Shown here: piece by piece, positions 1 through 8,975 of the stretch
How positions within the stretch are numbered: the first letter of the stretch is position 1
Layout of the letters: each line of letters begins with the position of its first letter
NCBI RefSeq assembly: GCF_033193315.1
Contig: NZ_CP136187.1
Span: 2,859,501 to 2,923,500 of the forward strand
Direction of reading: 5' to 3'
DNA from: Agathobaculum sp. NTUH-O15-33
GTDB lineage: Bacteria > Bacillota > Clostridia > Oscillospirales > Butyricicoccaceae
Length of the DNA: 64,000 bases
Notes under the pieces: model-generated
Told to the model about the DNA's origin: nothing
Database searches by the model: none
What the model saw: the letters and a program-made list of their open reading frames with translations, nothing else
Program-made: the position numbers and the translations under genes

Positions 1-126
1 TATTGGCCCTTTATGGCGGAGCTCTATCTCTCAAACCCCGCCTTTATCCAAGCGACGGATCAGAAATACGGCGCCGGCGCGTCCCGTTTTATCGGGCGCG
101 CCATCCGGGCGTATCTCGGCGGGTAG
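1..126 (+). CDS. C-terminal end of a TipAS-domain (MerR/TipA-like) regulator, partial
   Basis: Reading from base 1, 41 codons stay open to a TAG at 124-126. The peptide contains ELYLSNPAFIQATDQKYG followed by GASRFIGRAIRAYL. This matches the end of the TipAS ligand-binding domain, where a Y-x-x-D/N-P-x-F segment and a hydrophobic 'FIxxAIxAY' helix close the fold. TipAS domains normally follow a MerR-type DNA-binding domain, which would lie left of the window. The gene converges on the MATE exporter with only 6 bp between the stops, so a regulator of drug export is a tempting but unproven reading. The family call rests on a short tail only. Confidence 0.55.
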   Translation, partial: YWPFMAELYLSNPAFIQATDQKYGAGASRFIGRAIRAYLGG

Positions 127-132
127 GCCCTG

Positions 133-1509
133 TCAGTCGCCGTCGCCGAGCGTGCGCAGCTCGGTACGGTAAATACGGTAAAGTAGCGCGTAGGAGATAA
201 AGAAGGCCGCGATCTCCGCGATCGGGAACGAATACCAAATGGCCGAAAGACCTTTCCACTGTCCCAGCAGCCAAGCCACGGGCAGAATGATGACGAGCTG
301 GCGGCAGACCGAAACGATCAAACTGGCCATGCCCCGGCCAACCGCCTGAAAGATGGTCGAGTTGATGATACCGAACGCCGCGCCAAGGAAGGATAGGCTG
401 ATGATTTTCAGCGCGGGCACGCCCACCGCCAGCATTTCCTGCGCGGCCGCCGCGTCGTTCTTGTCCACAAACATCATCAGCATGTTTTCGGAAAACAGCT
501 GGAACACGATCAGACCCAGCACCATGATGGCGACCGCCCCGCCGAGCGTAATTTTATACGCGCTGCCCAGCCGCTTTTTGTTGCGCGCGCCGTAGTTGTA
601 GCCCATGACGGGCAGCGCGCCCTGATTGAGGCCGAACACCGGCATAAACACAAAGGTTTGCAGCTTAAAGTACACGCCGAGCACGTTGACGGCGGTTTGC
701 GAAAAACCGATAAGGATGCCGTTCAGGCCCGCCGTCATCACGGAAACGACGCTTTGCATGACGATGCCGGGCAGGCCGACGCGGTAAATATCCTGCACGG
801 TGCGCGCGCGCCACTTGAACTCGCGCATTTTTACCTGCAAGATTTTCTGGTGCACAAACACCCCCCACAGGCCGATCACCATGCCCGCGATCTGGCCGAC
901 GACGGTCGCGATCGCCGCGCCCTGCACGCCCAGACGCGGGAACGGGCCGATGCCGAAGATCAGCAGCGGGTCGAGGATGATGTTGATGATCGCGCCGGTC
1001 AGGCCCTGCACCATCGGGATCATCATGTTGCCCGTGGACTGCTGGATCTTTTCACACATCATGGAGATCAGCACGAATACGCTGAGGCCCACCGCGATAT
1101 GCGAATACTGCACCGCCTGCGTGTATACCTCCTCCGAGGCTTTGAACGCGCCGAGGAACGGCCCGGCCAGCACGAAGCCGATGATGATGAACGCCGCGCC
1201 GCCGATCACCGATAGCGCGATGCCGTGCTCCGCGGCGGAGTTGGCGTGCAGCTGGCGCTTTTCGCCGAGCCGTCTGGCGATCAGTGAGTTGACGCCCACG
1301 CCGGTGCCGACGCCCAGTGCGATCACCAGCGTTTGCAGCGGAAATACCAGCGAGACCGCGGCCAGCGCGCTCTGCGAATACTGGGCCACAAAGATACTGT
1401 CTACGATGTTGTACAGCGCGTTGATCAGCATCGAGATCATCGCGGGCAGCGCCATCGAAAAAATCAGCGGACCCATACGGGCGGTGCCCATCTTATTGGT
1501 TTGTTCCAA
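133..1509 (-). CDS. MATE family efflux transporter
   Basis: This 458-residue integral membrane protein has about 12 hydrophobic segments, as expected for the MATE (multidrug and toxin extrusion) family, which exports cationic drugs or metabolites using a Na+ or H+ gradient. The N-terminal helix NALYNIVDSIFVAQY and the later GLPGIVMQSVVSVMTAGLN are typical of the DinF/NorM-like bacterial branch. The start is a TTG: AGGAGG lies about 8 nt upstream of it, whereas the first in-frame ATG (residue 7) has no such site. A perfect GC-rich hairpin lies in its leader. The substrate cannot be read from sequence. It converges on a TipAS-type regulator tail. Confidence 0.9.
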   Translation of the reverse strand: MEQTNKMGTARMGPLIFSMALPAMISMLINALYNIVDSIFVAQYSQSALAAVSLVFPLQTLVIALGVGTGVGVNSLIARRLGEKRQLHANSAAEHGIALSVIGGAAFIIIGFVLAGPFLGAFKASEEVYTQAVQYSHIAVGLSVFVLISMMCEKIQQSTGNMMIPMVQGLTGAIINIILDPLLIFGIGPFPRLGVQGAAIATVVGQIAGMVIGLWGVFVHQKILQVKMREFKWRARTVQDIYRVGLPGIVMQSVVSVMTAGLNGILIGFSQTAVNVLGVYFKLQTFVFMPVFGLNQGALPVMGYNYGARNKKRLGSAYKITLGGAVAIMVLGLIVFQLFSENMLMMFVDKNDAAAAQEMLAVGVPALKIISLSFLGAAFGIINSTIFQAVGRGMASLIVSVCRQLVIILPVAWLLGQWKGLSAIWYSFPIAEIAAFFISYALLYRIYRTELRTLGDGD

Positions 1510-1532
1510 ACAAAAACCCTCCTGTCAAAATG

Positions 1533-1562
1533 CGGCTGCGGCGGAATTCTCCGCCGCAGCCG
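1533..1562 (-). promoter_or_regulatory. Perfect hairpin in the leader of the MATE gene
   Basis: A perfect inverted repeat (CGGCTGCGGCGGA on each arm, 13 bp, with a 4-nt loop) lies about 24 nt upstream of the MATE start. On the minus strand it is followed by CATTTT, a weak U-tract. It could be the terminator of the upstream HAD gene or an attenuator for the exporter. Sequence alone does not decide between them. Confidence 0.45.
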
Positions 1563-1620
1563 TCAAGCTTTTCTCATACGTATAGTGTAAGGCATAATCC
1601 TACGCTTTTCAAGGGGTTTT

Positions 1621-2277
1621 TTACATTTTCCCTGAAAGTTCGTCAAAAGAACGCTCGACGAACCAGTCGCTCGCCGCGCGGAGCAGGCGCTCCCCTTCGG
1701 CGTAGGCCGGTTCGGCCATGCCGCACACGCGAAAGCCCGCTTTCTTCGCGGTCTGCCCCGCATAGGGCGCATCCTCGAATACGACGCAGCAAGCGGGGCG
1801 CAGCCCCAGCCGGTCCGCCGCCGCAAGATAAATATCCGGCTCGCGTTTGGATACGCCCACATCCTCGATCGTGAGCATGAACTCAAAATATTGCAAAAGG
1901 CCCCGGTCGCGCAGCGCCTTTTCCGCGTGGTGGCGCGCGGTCAGCGTCGCGATCGCCAGCTTTACGCCGCGCGCCCGCAGCCCTTCAAGAAAGGGGCGCA
2001 CGCCGTCCTTGGGCCGCGCAAGCTGCTCGTACCGCGCGGTGATCAGCTGATCCAGCCCGGCAATCAGCGTTTCCGCGGTCAGCGGCAGAAAGGGATAGGT
2101 ATCGATAAAGTACTGCGCGCCTTGCAGCTGGGTCGTGCCCTCGATCGCTTCGTAATCCGCCTTGGTCACGTCAACGCCGTACTGTCCCAAAAAACGCTGG
2201 CTGAGCTGATCCCAAACCGGCATAGAATCCAAAAGGGTGCCGTCCATATCAAAAATCGCACCCTGTATTTCGGTCAT
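1621..2277 (-). CDS. HAD-superfamily hydrolase, beta-phosphoglucomutase-like
   Basis: This is a 218-residue soluble enzyme of the haloacid dehalogenase superfamily, subfamily IA. Motif I is FDMDGTLLDS with nucleophile Asp10 and general acid Asp12. Motif II is the 'IATLTAR' strand, and motif III/IV is the KREPDIY...VVFEDAPYA segment with the acidic Mg2+ ligands. The helical cap between motifs I and II (about residues 18-80) is typical of phosphoglycolate phosphatase and beta-phosphoglucomutase-like members, which hydrolyse small phosphate esters. The substrate is not predictable. The ATG gives the expected beta strand before the catalytic Asp. It is transcribed toward the MATE gene with 111 bp between. 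Confidence 0.85.
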   Translation of the reverse strand: MTEIQGAIFDMDGTLLDSMPVWDQLSQRFLGQYGVDVTKADYEAIEGTTQLQGAQYFIDTYPFLPLTAETLIAGLDQLITARYEQLARPKDGVRPFLEGLRARGVKLAIATLTARHHAEKALRDRGLLQYFEFMLTIEDVGVSKREPDIYLAAADRLGLRPACCVVFEDAPYAGQTAKKAGFRVCGMAEPAYAEGERLLRAASDWFVERSFDELSGKM

Positions 2278-2299
2278 TCTTCACTTCCCCCTTCTTTTG

Positions 2300-2440
2300 A
2301 TAATTAGTAGTTAGTAATTAGTAATTTGGTGACGAACGGTCAGTAGCTGACACTGAAGCCGACTTGTCCTTATTCTAATTACAGCGAGCATACGCGAGCT
2401 TCCTCAACTACTAATTCCTAACTACTAATTCCTAATTATT
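2300..2440. repeat. AT-rich inverted-repeat element (MITE-like)
   Basis: An AT-rich island in otherwise GC-rich DNA. The left arm, about 26 bp at 2301-2326, is made of TAATTAGTAGTTAGTAATTA-type units. The right arm, about 33 bp at 2406-2438, carries the complementary ACTACTAATTCCTAACTACT-type units. The arms are themselves built from a 7-8 bp unit (TTAGTAG/TTAGTAA) and enclose about 80 bp of ordinary composition. No coding capacity is evident. It fills nearly the whole gap between the CLC gene and the HAD gene. It resembles a miniature inverted-repeat element, but no target-site duplication is obvious. Confidence 0.55.
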
Positions 2441-2442
2441 TG

Positions 2443-3708
2443 TCACTTCGTTTTCCGGTCGATAAACTGCGGCCGCATTTTGGAGTAGATGATCTTCTGT
2501 TCGCTGTACAGGCCGTAATAGCCGGACAGCATGTAGGCGATCGCGATCACGTACGCATACATCGGCAGGCCCGAGCCGCCGAACAGCTCATAGGCCAAAA
2601 ACATCGAGGTCAGCGGCGAGTTGGTCACCCCGCAGAACACCGCCACCATGCCAAGCGCCGCGCTGAACGAGGGGGTAAGGCCCAGCAGCCCGCCCGCCAC
2701 GCAGCCGAACGTCGCGCCCATGAAGAACACGGGCACAATCTCGCCGCCCTTGTAGCCCACGCCGATGGTCACGGCGGTAAACAGCAGCTTCCAGAAAAAC
2801 GCGAGCGGCGAAGCCTGCCCTAAGAGCGCCCGCTCGATCACCTGCATGCCCGCGCCGTTGTAATCGTGCGTCTGCAAAAGAAGCGTCAGCGCGATCACGA
2901 TCACGCCGCCCAGCGCGATACACAGGTACCGGTTCGGGCACGCCCGCTTTAACAGTCCGCCGATGCGGTGGAACAGAATGCAGACCAGCGCCGCGAACAC
3001 CGCGCACAAAACGCCCAGCACGGTAAGCCGCACCAGCACGGCAACGCCCACTGCGTCGCCCGAAGGCACGCCCATGATGGCGTATTCCTTCGCGAACACG
3101 CCAAGGCGGGCGGCCACCAATCTGGCGATCATGGCGGAAAGCACACACGGAAACAGCGCGGCGTAGTACATCACGCCCACGCTGATGACCTCCATTGCGA
3201 AAACGACGGCCGCGAGCGGCGTGCCGAACAGCGCGGTAAAGCCCGCCGCCATGCCGCACATGGTGATTGTGCGGGCGTCCCGGTCGTCCAGCCGCATCCA
3301 GTGGCCGATGTTGCCCGAAATAGAGCCGCCCAGCTGCAGCGCCGCGCCCTCGCGCCCCGCCGAACCGCCGCACAGGTGCGTGAGCACCGTGCCCACGACG
3401 ATCAGCGGCGCCATACGCAGCCGCACCGGGTGGTTTTCCCGCACCGAGGTCAAAATAAAATTGGTGCCGCGCTCGAGCGGCAGATCGGCCTTTTCATACA
3501 AAAAAGCGATTATGATGCCGACGACCGGCAGCAGATACAGCAGCGCCCAATGGTGATCCCTCGTTTCGCCCGCCCAGTCGAGCGCATGGTGGAACCCCGC
3601 GCCCGCCGCGCCGACGGTCACGCCGATGATCGCCCCGAACACACACCATCGCAAAAAAATAAGCCCGTTTTTCGCCTGCCGTTTGAAATACTCCCTCGGC
3701 GTCTCCAT
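2443..3708 (-). CDS. CLC-family antiporter, probably CLC-F type fluoride/proton exchanger
   Basis: This 421-residue multi-pass membrane protein of the CLC fold carries three diagnostic segments. They are RGTNFI in place of the chloride-selective GSGIP, GGSAGREGAALQLGG at the N-terminal end of the pore helix, and YKGGEIVPVFFMGATFG near the third ion-binding region. The TNFI-type first motif and the GREG[TA]xLQ motif belong to the fluoride-exporting CLC-F clade rather than to chloride channels or CLC-ec1. The expected role is F-/H+ antiport. I chose the ATG with a GGGGGA ribosome site; a longer upstream reading runs through the guaB terminator and guaB itself. No fluoride riboswitch was found in the short leader. 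Confidence 0.8.
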   Translation of the reverse strand: METPREYFKRQAKNGLIFLRWCVFGAIIGVTVGAAGAGFHHALDWAGETRDHHWALLYLLPVVGIIIAFLYEKADLPLERGTNFILTSVRENHPVRLRMAPLIVVGTVLTHLCGGSAGREGAALQLGGSISGNIGHWMRLDDRDARTITMCGMAAGFTALFGTPLAAVVFAMEVISVGVMYYAALFPCVLSAMIARLVAARLGVFAKEYAIMGVPSGDAVGVAVLVRLTVLGVLCAVFAALVCILFHRIGGLLKRACPNRYLCIALGGVIVIALTLLLQTHDYNGAGMQVIERALLGQASPLAFFWKLLFTAVTIGVGYKGGEIVPVFFMGATFGCVAGGLLGLTPSFSAALGMVAVFCGVTNSPLTSMFLAYELFGGSGLPMYAYVIAIAYMLSGYYGLYSEQKIIYSKMRPQFIDRKTK

Positions 3709-3728
3709 GATTATCCCCCATTTCGGCC

Positions 3729-3760
3729 AAAATTGCCCCGCGGCCAAGGCTGCGGGGCAA
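3729..3760 (-). terminator. Intrinsic terminator of guaB
   Basis: The minus strand reads a GC-rich stem (TTGCCCCGC pairing with GCGGGGCAA) followed by TTTT, 10 nt after the guaB stop. The CLC gene starts about 20 nt further on, so the two genes are probably transcribed separately or with partial read-through. Confidence 0.75.
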
Positions 3761-3769
3761 AAAAATGTT

Positions 3770-5275
3770 TTATTTAGAAGTGGAAGCAGTTTCCTTCGGC
3801 ACCACGTCGTGCGCGCCGCCCTCGACGATCGAGGTGGCGGAAACGAGCGTGATCTTGGCCTTCTTCTGAAAATCCGCAATGTTCAGCGCGCCGCAGTTGC
3901 ACATGGTGGAACGCACCTTATTGAGCGTCAGCGTCACGTTGTCCTTCAAAGAACCTGCGTACGGCACGTAGGAATCGACGCCCTCCTCGAAGGAAAGCTT
4001 TTTATCGCCGCCCATATCGTAGCGCTGCCAGTTGCGCGCACGGGAAGAGCCCTCGCCCCAGTACTCCTTCATATAGCTGCCGTTTACATTGACCTTGTTG
4101 GTCGGCGATTCGTCGAATCGGGAGAAATAGCGGCCCAGCATCAGGAAATCCGCGCCCATGGCGAGCGCCATGGTGCAGTGGTAATCGTGCACGATACCGC
4201 CGTCCGAGCAAACGGGAATATAAATGCCGGTCTCAAGGAAGTACTCGTCACGCGCGGCGGCTACCTCGATCAATGCGGTGGCCTGTCCGCGGCCAATGCC
4301 CTTTTGCTCGCGCGTGATGCAGATCGAACCGCCGCCGATACCGACCTTGATGAAATCCGCCCCGGCTTCGGCCAAAAAGCGGAAGCCCTCGCGGTCCACC
4401 ACGTTGCCCGCGCCGATCTTGACGCTTTCGCCGTAGTTCTCGCGGACCCAAGCGATCGTGCGGCTCTGCCATTCGGAAAAGCCCTCGGAGGAGTCGATGC
4501 AGAGCACATCGGCCCCGGCTTCGACCAGCGCCGGCACGCGCTCGGTAAAATCGCGGGTGTTGACGCCCGCGCCGACCACGTAACGCTTTTGCGCGTCGAG
4601 CAGCTCAAGGGAGTTGGCCTTGTGGCTGTCGTAATCCTTGCGGAAAACCATATAGACAAGGCGCTGGTTTTCATCGACCAGCGGCAGCGCGTTAAGCTTG
4701 TGATCCCAAATGATGTCGTTGGCCGTTTTCAGGCTGGTGTCCGCCGGGGCGGTGATCAGCTTTTCAAACGGAGTCATGAACTCGGTGACCGGCACGTTTT
4801 TCTCCATGCGGGAAACGCGGTAATCGCGGCTGGTGATGATGCCGAGCAGCTTGCCGGTGGCCGTGCCGTCCTCGGTCACGGCGACGGTGGAGTGGCCGGT
4901 GCGCTCCTTGAGCGCCAAAACGTCCGCCAAGGTCTGGTTCGGCATGACGTTGGAATCGGATACGATAAAGCCCGCCTTGTAGCTCTTGACGCGGGCGACC
5001 ATGGCGGCCTCGCTCTCGATGGACTGCGAGCCGTAAATGAAGGAAATGCCGCCTTCCTGCGCCAAGGCGATGGCCATACGGTCGTCCGAGACCGCCTGCA
5101 TGATGGCTGAGACCAGCGGGATGTTGGCGTACAGGGCGGATTCTCCGCCCTTTTTAAACTTGACGATCGGCGTGCGCAGGCTCACGTTCGCGGGGATACA
5201 TTCCGCGGAGGAATAGCCGGGCACGAGCAGATATTCGCTGAAGGTGCGCGATGGTTCCTTGAAGTAAAAAGCCAT
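3770..5275 (-). CDS. guaB: IMP dehydrogenase
   Basis: 501 residues. IMP dehydrogenase oxidises IMP to XMP with NAD+, the committed step of GTP synthesis. The catalytic loop is [15 protein letters not shown], where the Cys forms the thioimidate with IMP, and KIGAGNVVD lies on a TIM-barrel strand. A tandem CBS module occupies roughly residues 95-230 (for example [10 protein letters not shown] and [14 protein letters not shown]). 'CSDGGI' provides the phosphate-binding Gly segment. The length and the [12 protein letters not shown]-terminus fit a variant common in Clostridia. The start chosen, [12 protein letters not shown], has AAAGGAG 10 nt upstream; the longer reading covers the leader and promoter. 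Confidence 0.92.
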   Translation of the reverse strand: MAFYFKEPSRTFSEYLLVPGYSSAECIPANVSLRTPIVKFKKGGESALYANIPLVSAIMQAVSDDRMAIALAQEGGISFIYGSQSIESEAAMVARVKSYKAGFIVSDSNVMPNQTLADVLALKERTGHSTVAVTEDGTATGKLLGIITSRDYRVSRMEKNVPVTEFMTPFEKLITAPADTSLKTANDIIWDHKLNALPLVDENQRLVYMVFRKDYDSHKANSLELLDAQKRYVVGAGVNTRDFTERVPALVEAGADVLCIDSSEGFSEWQSRTIAWVRENYGESVKIGAGNVVDREGFRFLAEAGADFIKVGIGGGSICITREQKGIGRGQATALIEVAAARDEYFLETGIYIPVCSDGGIVHDYHCTMALAMGADFLMLGRYFSRFDESPTNKVNVNGSYMKEYWGEGSSRARNWQRYDMGGDKKLSFEEGVDSYVPYAGSLKDNVTLTLNKVRSTMCNCGALNIADFQKKAKITLVSATSIVEGGAHDVVPKETASTSK

Positions 5276-5324
5276 GGATACTGCTCCTTTTCTCTTTCCT
5301 GTCTTAAAGTTATTATTGGTATTT

Positions 5325-5353
5325 ATTATATCCTTTTCCCCGCGCAAAGTAAA
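5325..5353 (-). promoter_or_regulatory. Sigma-A promoter of guaB
   Basis: Minus strand: -35 TTTACT (5348-5353), 17-nt spacer, -10 TATAAT (5325-5330), about 50 nt upstream of the guaB start. The leader shows no obvious riboswitch. Confidence 0.65.
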
Positions 5354-5414
5354 GCATGCTTGTGACGGTTTTTGCGGCCTTTTGTCACTTACCGCTTATG
5401 CAATCGGCATAAAG

Positions 5415-8400
5415 CTATACTTCACACTGCGCGCCCGTATGCAGGAAATACAAAAGCTTTTGATACGCGGGCTTGCCGAATATCTCATTTACCGCGAGCG
5501 CGTAGGCCTCCATCTGAGGGCGGTAGCGCGCGGCGCGGGCGGCAACGCCGTCCGCCGCGACCCGGTCGGTCTTAAAATCGAGAAGGACAAAGCCCGCGTC
5601 CGTTTCGATCAAACAGTCGATGACGCCTTGCAGCAGCACGCGCTCGTCCGGGGCCGCCTTGGCTTCCGGCCAATACAGTGCCGCCGGCACAAGAATGGAA
5701 AATTTGAATTCCCGCCGCACCCGGCCCTTCCGCATGGTCTCGCGGAAAAGGGGGCTTTCAAAAAAGCGGGCTATTTTTGCGGCGTCCACCGCATCCGCCT
5801 GCGCGGACGACAGGATGGCGCGCTCGCGCAGGCGCTGCCGCTCCCGCTCGATCCCGCCCGGCGTTTGCGCGGTTTCAAAATCGCAAAACTGTAAAAACAG
5901 GTGGTGGGCCGTGCCGATCTCCGCCGGGGAAAGCTTTACCTGCCCCGCCTCAAACAGCGGCACGCGCAGCTGTTTTTCGCGCCGGGGCGCGGGCGTTTGC
6001 TCGGCCGCCTCCGCCGCCCGGTACCCCCGGCCGATGCCGGTCGCGGTCAGCTTGCTGGGCAGGTCGCTCAAAAACGCCTGCGGATAGGGCTTTGCAGGCG
6101 GCACTTGAAGCGTTTCCCCCACACCGTCCGCAAAGCGTAAAACCTCCGCTTCGGCGGGCGGCGCGATCTCGCCCGCCGGGATTACGCGCACGGTGAAAAC
6201 ATCCGGCGCGCCCGGCGCTTCGGGCACGGTTAGTCCGTACTGCTCGCGCAATTCGCGTGTGCACGGGTGGCGCAGCAGCGGCGCCATCAGCCAAGCGAGC
6301 GGCGCGCGCACCGCGCCCATCGCGTATTGCGGCAAGCGGGGCAGCGCGGCGAGCAGCGCCCACTTTTGCAGGTTTGCCGAGAGCGTGCCGCTCGCGCAGG
6401 TGACGATCAGCTTTTCCTTGGCCCGCGTCATGGCGACGTACAAAACGCGCAGCTCCTCGGATACCATCTCGCGCCGCTGCGCGGCGGCGACCGCCGCGCG
6501 CTCGGCCGTGTCGTACTGCACGCCGCGCGCCGTATCGCGGCACTTGCAGCCAAAGCCCAGTTCGCTGTGCACCAGCACCGCCTGCCGCAGGTCGCTTTCG
6601 TTAAAGCGCTTGGCGCAGTCCGCGAGCAAAACGATGGGAAATTCCAAGCCCTTGGATTTATGGATGGACATGATGCGCACCACGCCGCCCGAAGCGGCGG
6701 TGTCCACCCGCTGGTAATCCTCGCCGGTCTCCAGCATGCCGCGCAGGCGGCGCACAAAGGCGAACAGCCCGCGGCTGCCCGCGGCCTCGAACGCGCGCGC
6801 CCGCTCGAAAAAGGCGTATAGGTTCTGCCGCCGCTGCACGCCGTTCGGCTGGGCGGCCACAAAACCCAGCGCGCCGGTATCCTGATACAGCCGCCAGATC
6901 AGGCGGCACACAGGCGCGTCGCACGCATAGTCGCGCCACGCGGCAAGGTGCGCGAGAAAGGAAGCGCACGCCGCATCGTCCGCCGCCGCGCGCCGCACCG
7001 CGTCGTAAAAGCTGGCCGATCGATCAAGCAGCCGGATATCGGCCAAATGCTGCTCGGTAAAGCCCATAAGAGGCGAGCGCATCACGCCGATCAGCTCCAC
7101 ATCCTGCCGGGGATTGTCAATCACCGAAAGGAGCGATACCATGAGCGACACCTCGCTCGTTTCCAAAAGCCCGCCGCGCTCCTCCGCCGAGGCCGCGACG
7201 CCGTACGCCTCCAGCGCGTCGACATAGACGCGCGCCTTGGTCCGGGGCGAGCGCAGCAAAATCACCACATCGCCCGGCGAAGCGGGCCGGAGGGCTCCGG
7301 TCTCCTTGTCCAGCACGGGAAAGCCCTCGTCCAGCAGCGCGCGGATACGGCGGGCGGCCAAACGCGCCTCCAGCGCGGTCTTATCCTCCGCATCGTCGTC
7401 CTCGCCCGCGGCGGCGGCGTCCGCGAGCAGCACCTCGGTCTTATAGCGCGCCTCGCCCGGTTCCGGAAAGGCCGCGCCGAGATACAGCGCTTCGCGCGCC
7501 GTATAGGTAAGACCGCCCACCGTGTCGCCCATCACGGCTTCAAAGATAAAATTGCAGGCGTCCAATACGGAGGCGCGGGAGCGAAAGTTTTGCCCCAGCA
7601 CAACGCGGCGCGGCGCGCCGTCCGCCGCCTCGCCCGCGTCTGAAAACGCGCGGTATTTAGCCAGAAAGATCGAAGGGTCGGCCAGTCGGAAGCCGTATAT
7701 GCTCTGCTTGACGTCGCCCACCATGAACAGGTTGCGTCCCTCCTGCGACAGCGCGCCGAAGATCGCGTCCTGCACGGCGTTGGTATCCTGATATTCATCC
7801 ACCAGTATTTCCGCGTAGCGCTCGCGCAGCGAAAGGGCCAGCGCGCTCGGCGCGCCGTCCTTCAGCAGCAGGCGCACCGCGAAATGCTCCAGATCGTTAA
7901 AATCCGCGGCGTTCCGCTGCCGCTTGGCGGCGGCGAACGCTTCGTCAAAGGCGTTTACCGTGTCGATCAGCGCGTTCATCGCCGGGGCGATCAGGCTGCG
8001 GTCGTACACCGCGTCGTTCGTACCCACGGCGAGCCATTTGCCTGAAATCGTCTTGGCCGCGGTTTTCCACTCCTCGCGCAGCGCCTTGATATGCTCCAAA
8101 AACGCCTTGTCCTCAAAGCCGCGCGCGGCTTTGAGCCGGTCGAAGGATATCTCCTGCGCGGCGGATACCGCCGCGTCCCAATCCCCGGAATCGATCGCCG
8201 CGAGCAGGCTTTCGGCCCCGCGCAGGTCGCTTGTCAGCGCGGGCAAATACGCGTCCTGTAGCTGGTCTATGCCAGCCAGCTCCTCCACCGCCTGCCGCAA
8301 AAACGCCGCGCCGTGCGCCGCCGCCTCGCGCGACTGGGTGAGCAGCACGCGCGCGTGCGGGGTGTTCATGTCGCCCGCGTACAGGCCGCGCCGCACGGCT

Positions 8401-8975
8401 TCCAAAAACGCGCGCGGGTCGGGGTGCGCCTGTATCTTTTCATGGGTGGCGAGCACGGTCTCGGCAAGCCGCGCGTCGTCCCGCCCGGCGGAGAGCAGGT
8501 CGGACAGGGCGAAAAAGCCCGCGTCCTCGCGCTCATACGCGGCTTCCAGCACGGTTTCGAGCACCTCGGCGCGCAGCAGCTTGCTTTCCTGCTCGTCCAG
8601 CACGCGAAAATCCGGCGCGATGCCAAGCTCCGCCGCCTGCTCGCGCGCCAGCCGCTGGCACAGCGCGTGCACGGTCGTGATCTGCGCGCGGTGCGTCAAA
8701 AACAGTTGGCGGCGCAGCCGCGTGTCGGACGGGCGCCCCGCCGCCGCTTGGGCGATCGCGGCGGCGATGCGCTCTCGCATCTCGGCCGCGGCGGCCGAGG
8801 TAAAGGTCATTAGCAGCAGCCGGTCGATATCCACGGGGTCGCGCTCGTCGGTCAGGCGGCGCAGCACCCGTTCGACCAGCACGGCGGTCTTGCCGGAGCC
8901 CGCCGCCGCCGAGACCAGCAGCGCGCCGCCCCGGTCCTCGATCGCGCGGCGTTGGTCACTTGTCCACTGCGGCAT
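5415..8975 (-). CDS. addA: ATP-dependent helicase/nuclease subunit A (AddA)
   Basis: 1186 residues. AddA is the UvrD-like 3'-5' helicase and C-terminal nuclease subunit of AddAB, which resects double-strand ends for RecA loading. Walker A is AAAGSGKT (about residues 23-30). The Walker B region is LVDEYQDTN, motif III GDVKQSIYGFR, and motif VI VAMTRAKEKL. The nuclease domain near the C-terminus has the FVLLDFKTD active-site strand with its catalytic Asp and Lys. I chose the ATG preceded by a GGGGGA ribosome site; a TTG 15 nt upstream is possible. The start overlaps the end of addB by 20 bp, so the two are translationally coupled. Confidence 0.95.
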   Translation of the reverse strand: MPQWTSDQRRAIEDRGGALLVSAAAGSGKTAVLVERVLRRLTDERDPVDIDRLLLMTFTSAAAAEMRERIAAAIAQAAAGRPSDTRLRRQLFLTHRAQITTVHALCQRLAREQAAELGIAPDFRVLDEQESKLLRAEVLETVLEAAYEREDAGFFALSDLLSAGRDDARLAETVLATHEKIQAHPDPRAFLEAVRRGLYAGDMNTPHARVLLTQSREAAAHGAAFLRQAVEELAGIDQLQDAYLPALTSDLRGAESLLAAIDSGDWDAAVSAAQEISFDRLKAARGFEDKAFLEHIKALREEWKTAAKTISGKWLAVGTNDAVYDRSLIAPAMNALIDTVNAFDEAFAAAKRQRNAADFNDLEHFAVRLLLKDGAPSALALSLRERYAEILVDEYQDTNAVQDAIFGALSQEGRNLFMVGDVKQSIYGFRLADPSIFLAKYRAFSDAGEAADGAPRRVVLGQNFRSRASVLDACNFIFEAVMGDTVGGLTYTAREALYLGAAFPEPGEARYKTEVLLADAAAAGEDDDAEDKTALEARLAARRIRALLDEGFPVLDKETGALRPASPGDVVILLRSPRTKARVYVDALEAYGVAASAEERGGLLETSEVSLMVSLLSVIDNPRQDVELIGVMRSPLMGFTEQHLADIRLLDRSASFYDAVRRAAADDAACASFLAHLAAWRDYACDAPVCRLIWRLYQDTGALGFVAAQPNGVQRRQNLYAFFERARAFEAAGSRGLFAFVRRLRGMLETGEDYQRVDTAASGGVVRIMSIHKSKGLEFPIVLLADCAKRFNESDLRQAVLVHSELGFGCKCRDTARGVQYDTAERAAVAAAQRREMVSEELRVLYVAMTRAKEKLIVTCASGTLSANLQKWALLAALPRLPQYAMGAVRAPLAWLMAPLLRHPCTRELREQYGLTVPEAPGAPDVFTVRVIPAGEIAPPAEAEVLRFADGVGETLQVPPAKPYPQAFLSDLPSKLTATGIGRGYRAAEAAEQTPAPRREKQLRVPLFEAGQVKLSPAEIGTAHHLFLQFCDFETAQTPGGIERERQRLRERAILSSAQADAVDAAKIARFFESPLFRETMRKGRVRREFKFSILVPAALYWPEAKAAPDERVLLQGVIDCLIETDAGFVLLDFKTDRVAADGVAARAARYRPQMEAYALAVNEIFGKPAYQKLLYFLHTGAQCEV

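Noticed and set aside
3709..3769. Fluoride riboswitch before the CLC gene
   Set aside because: The gap contains only the guaB terminator and the ribosome site; there is no room for the pseudoknotted aptamer.
3626..5110. Plus-strand open frame (494 codons) opposite guaB
   Set aside because: Antisense shadow of guaB with no family match and no initiation signal.
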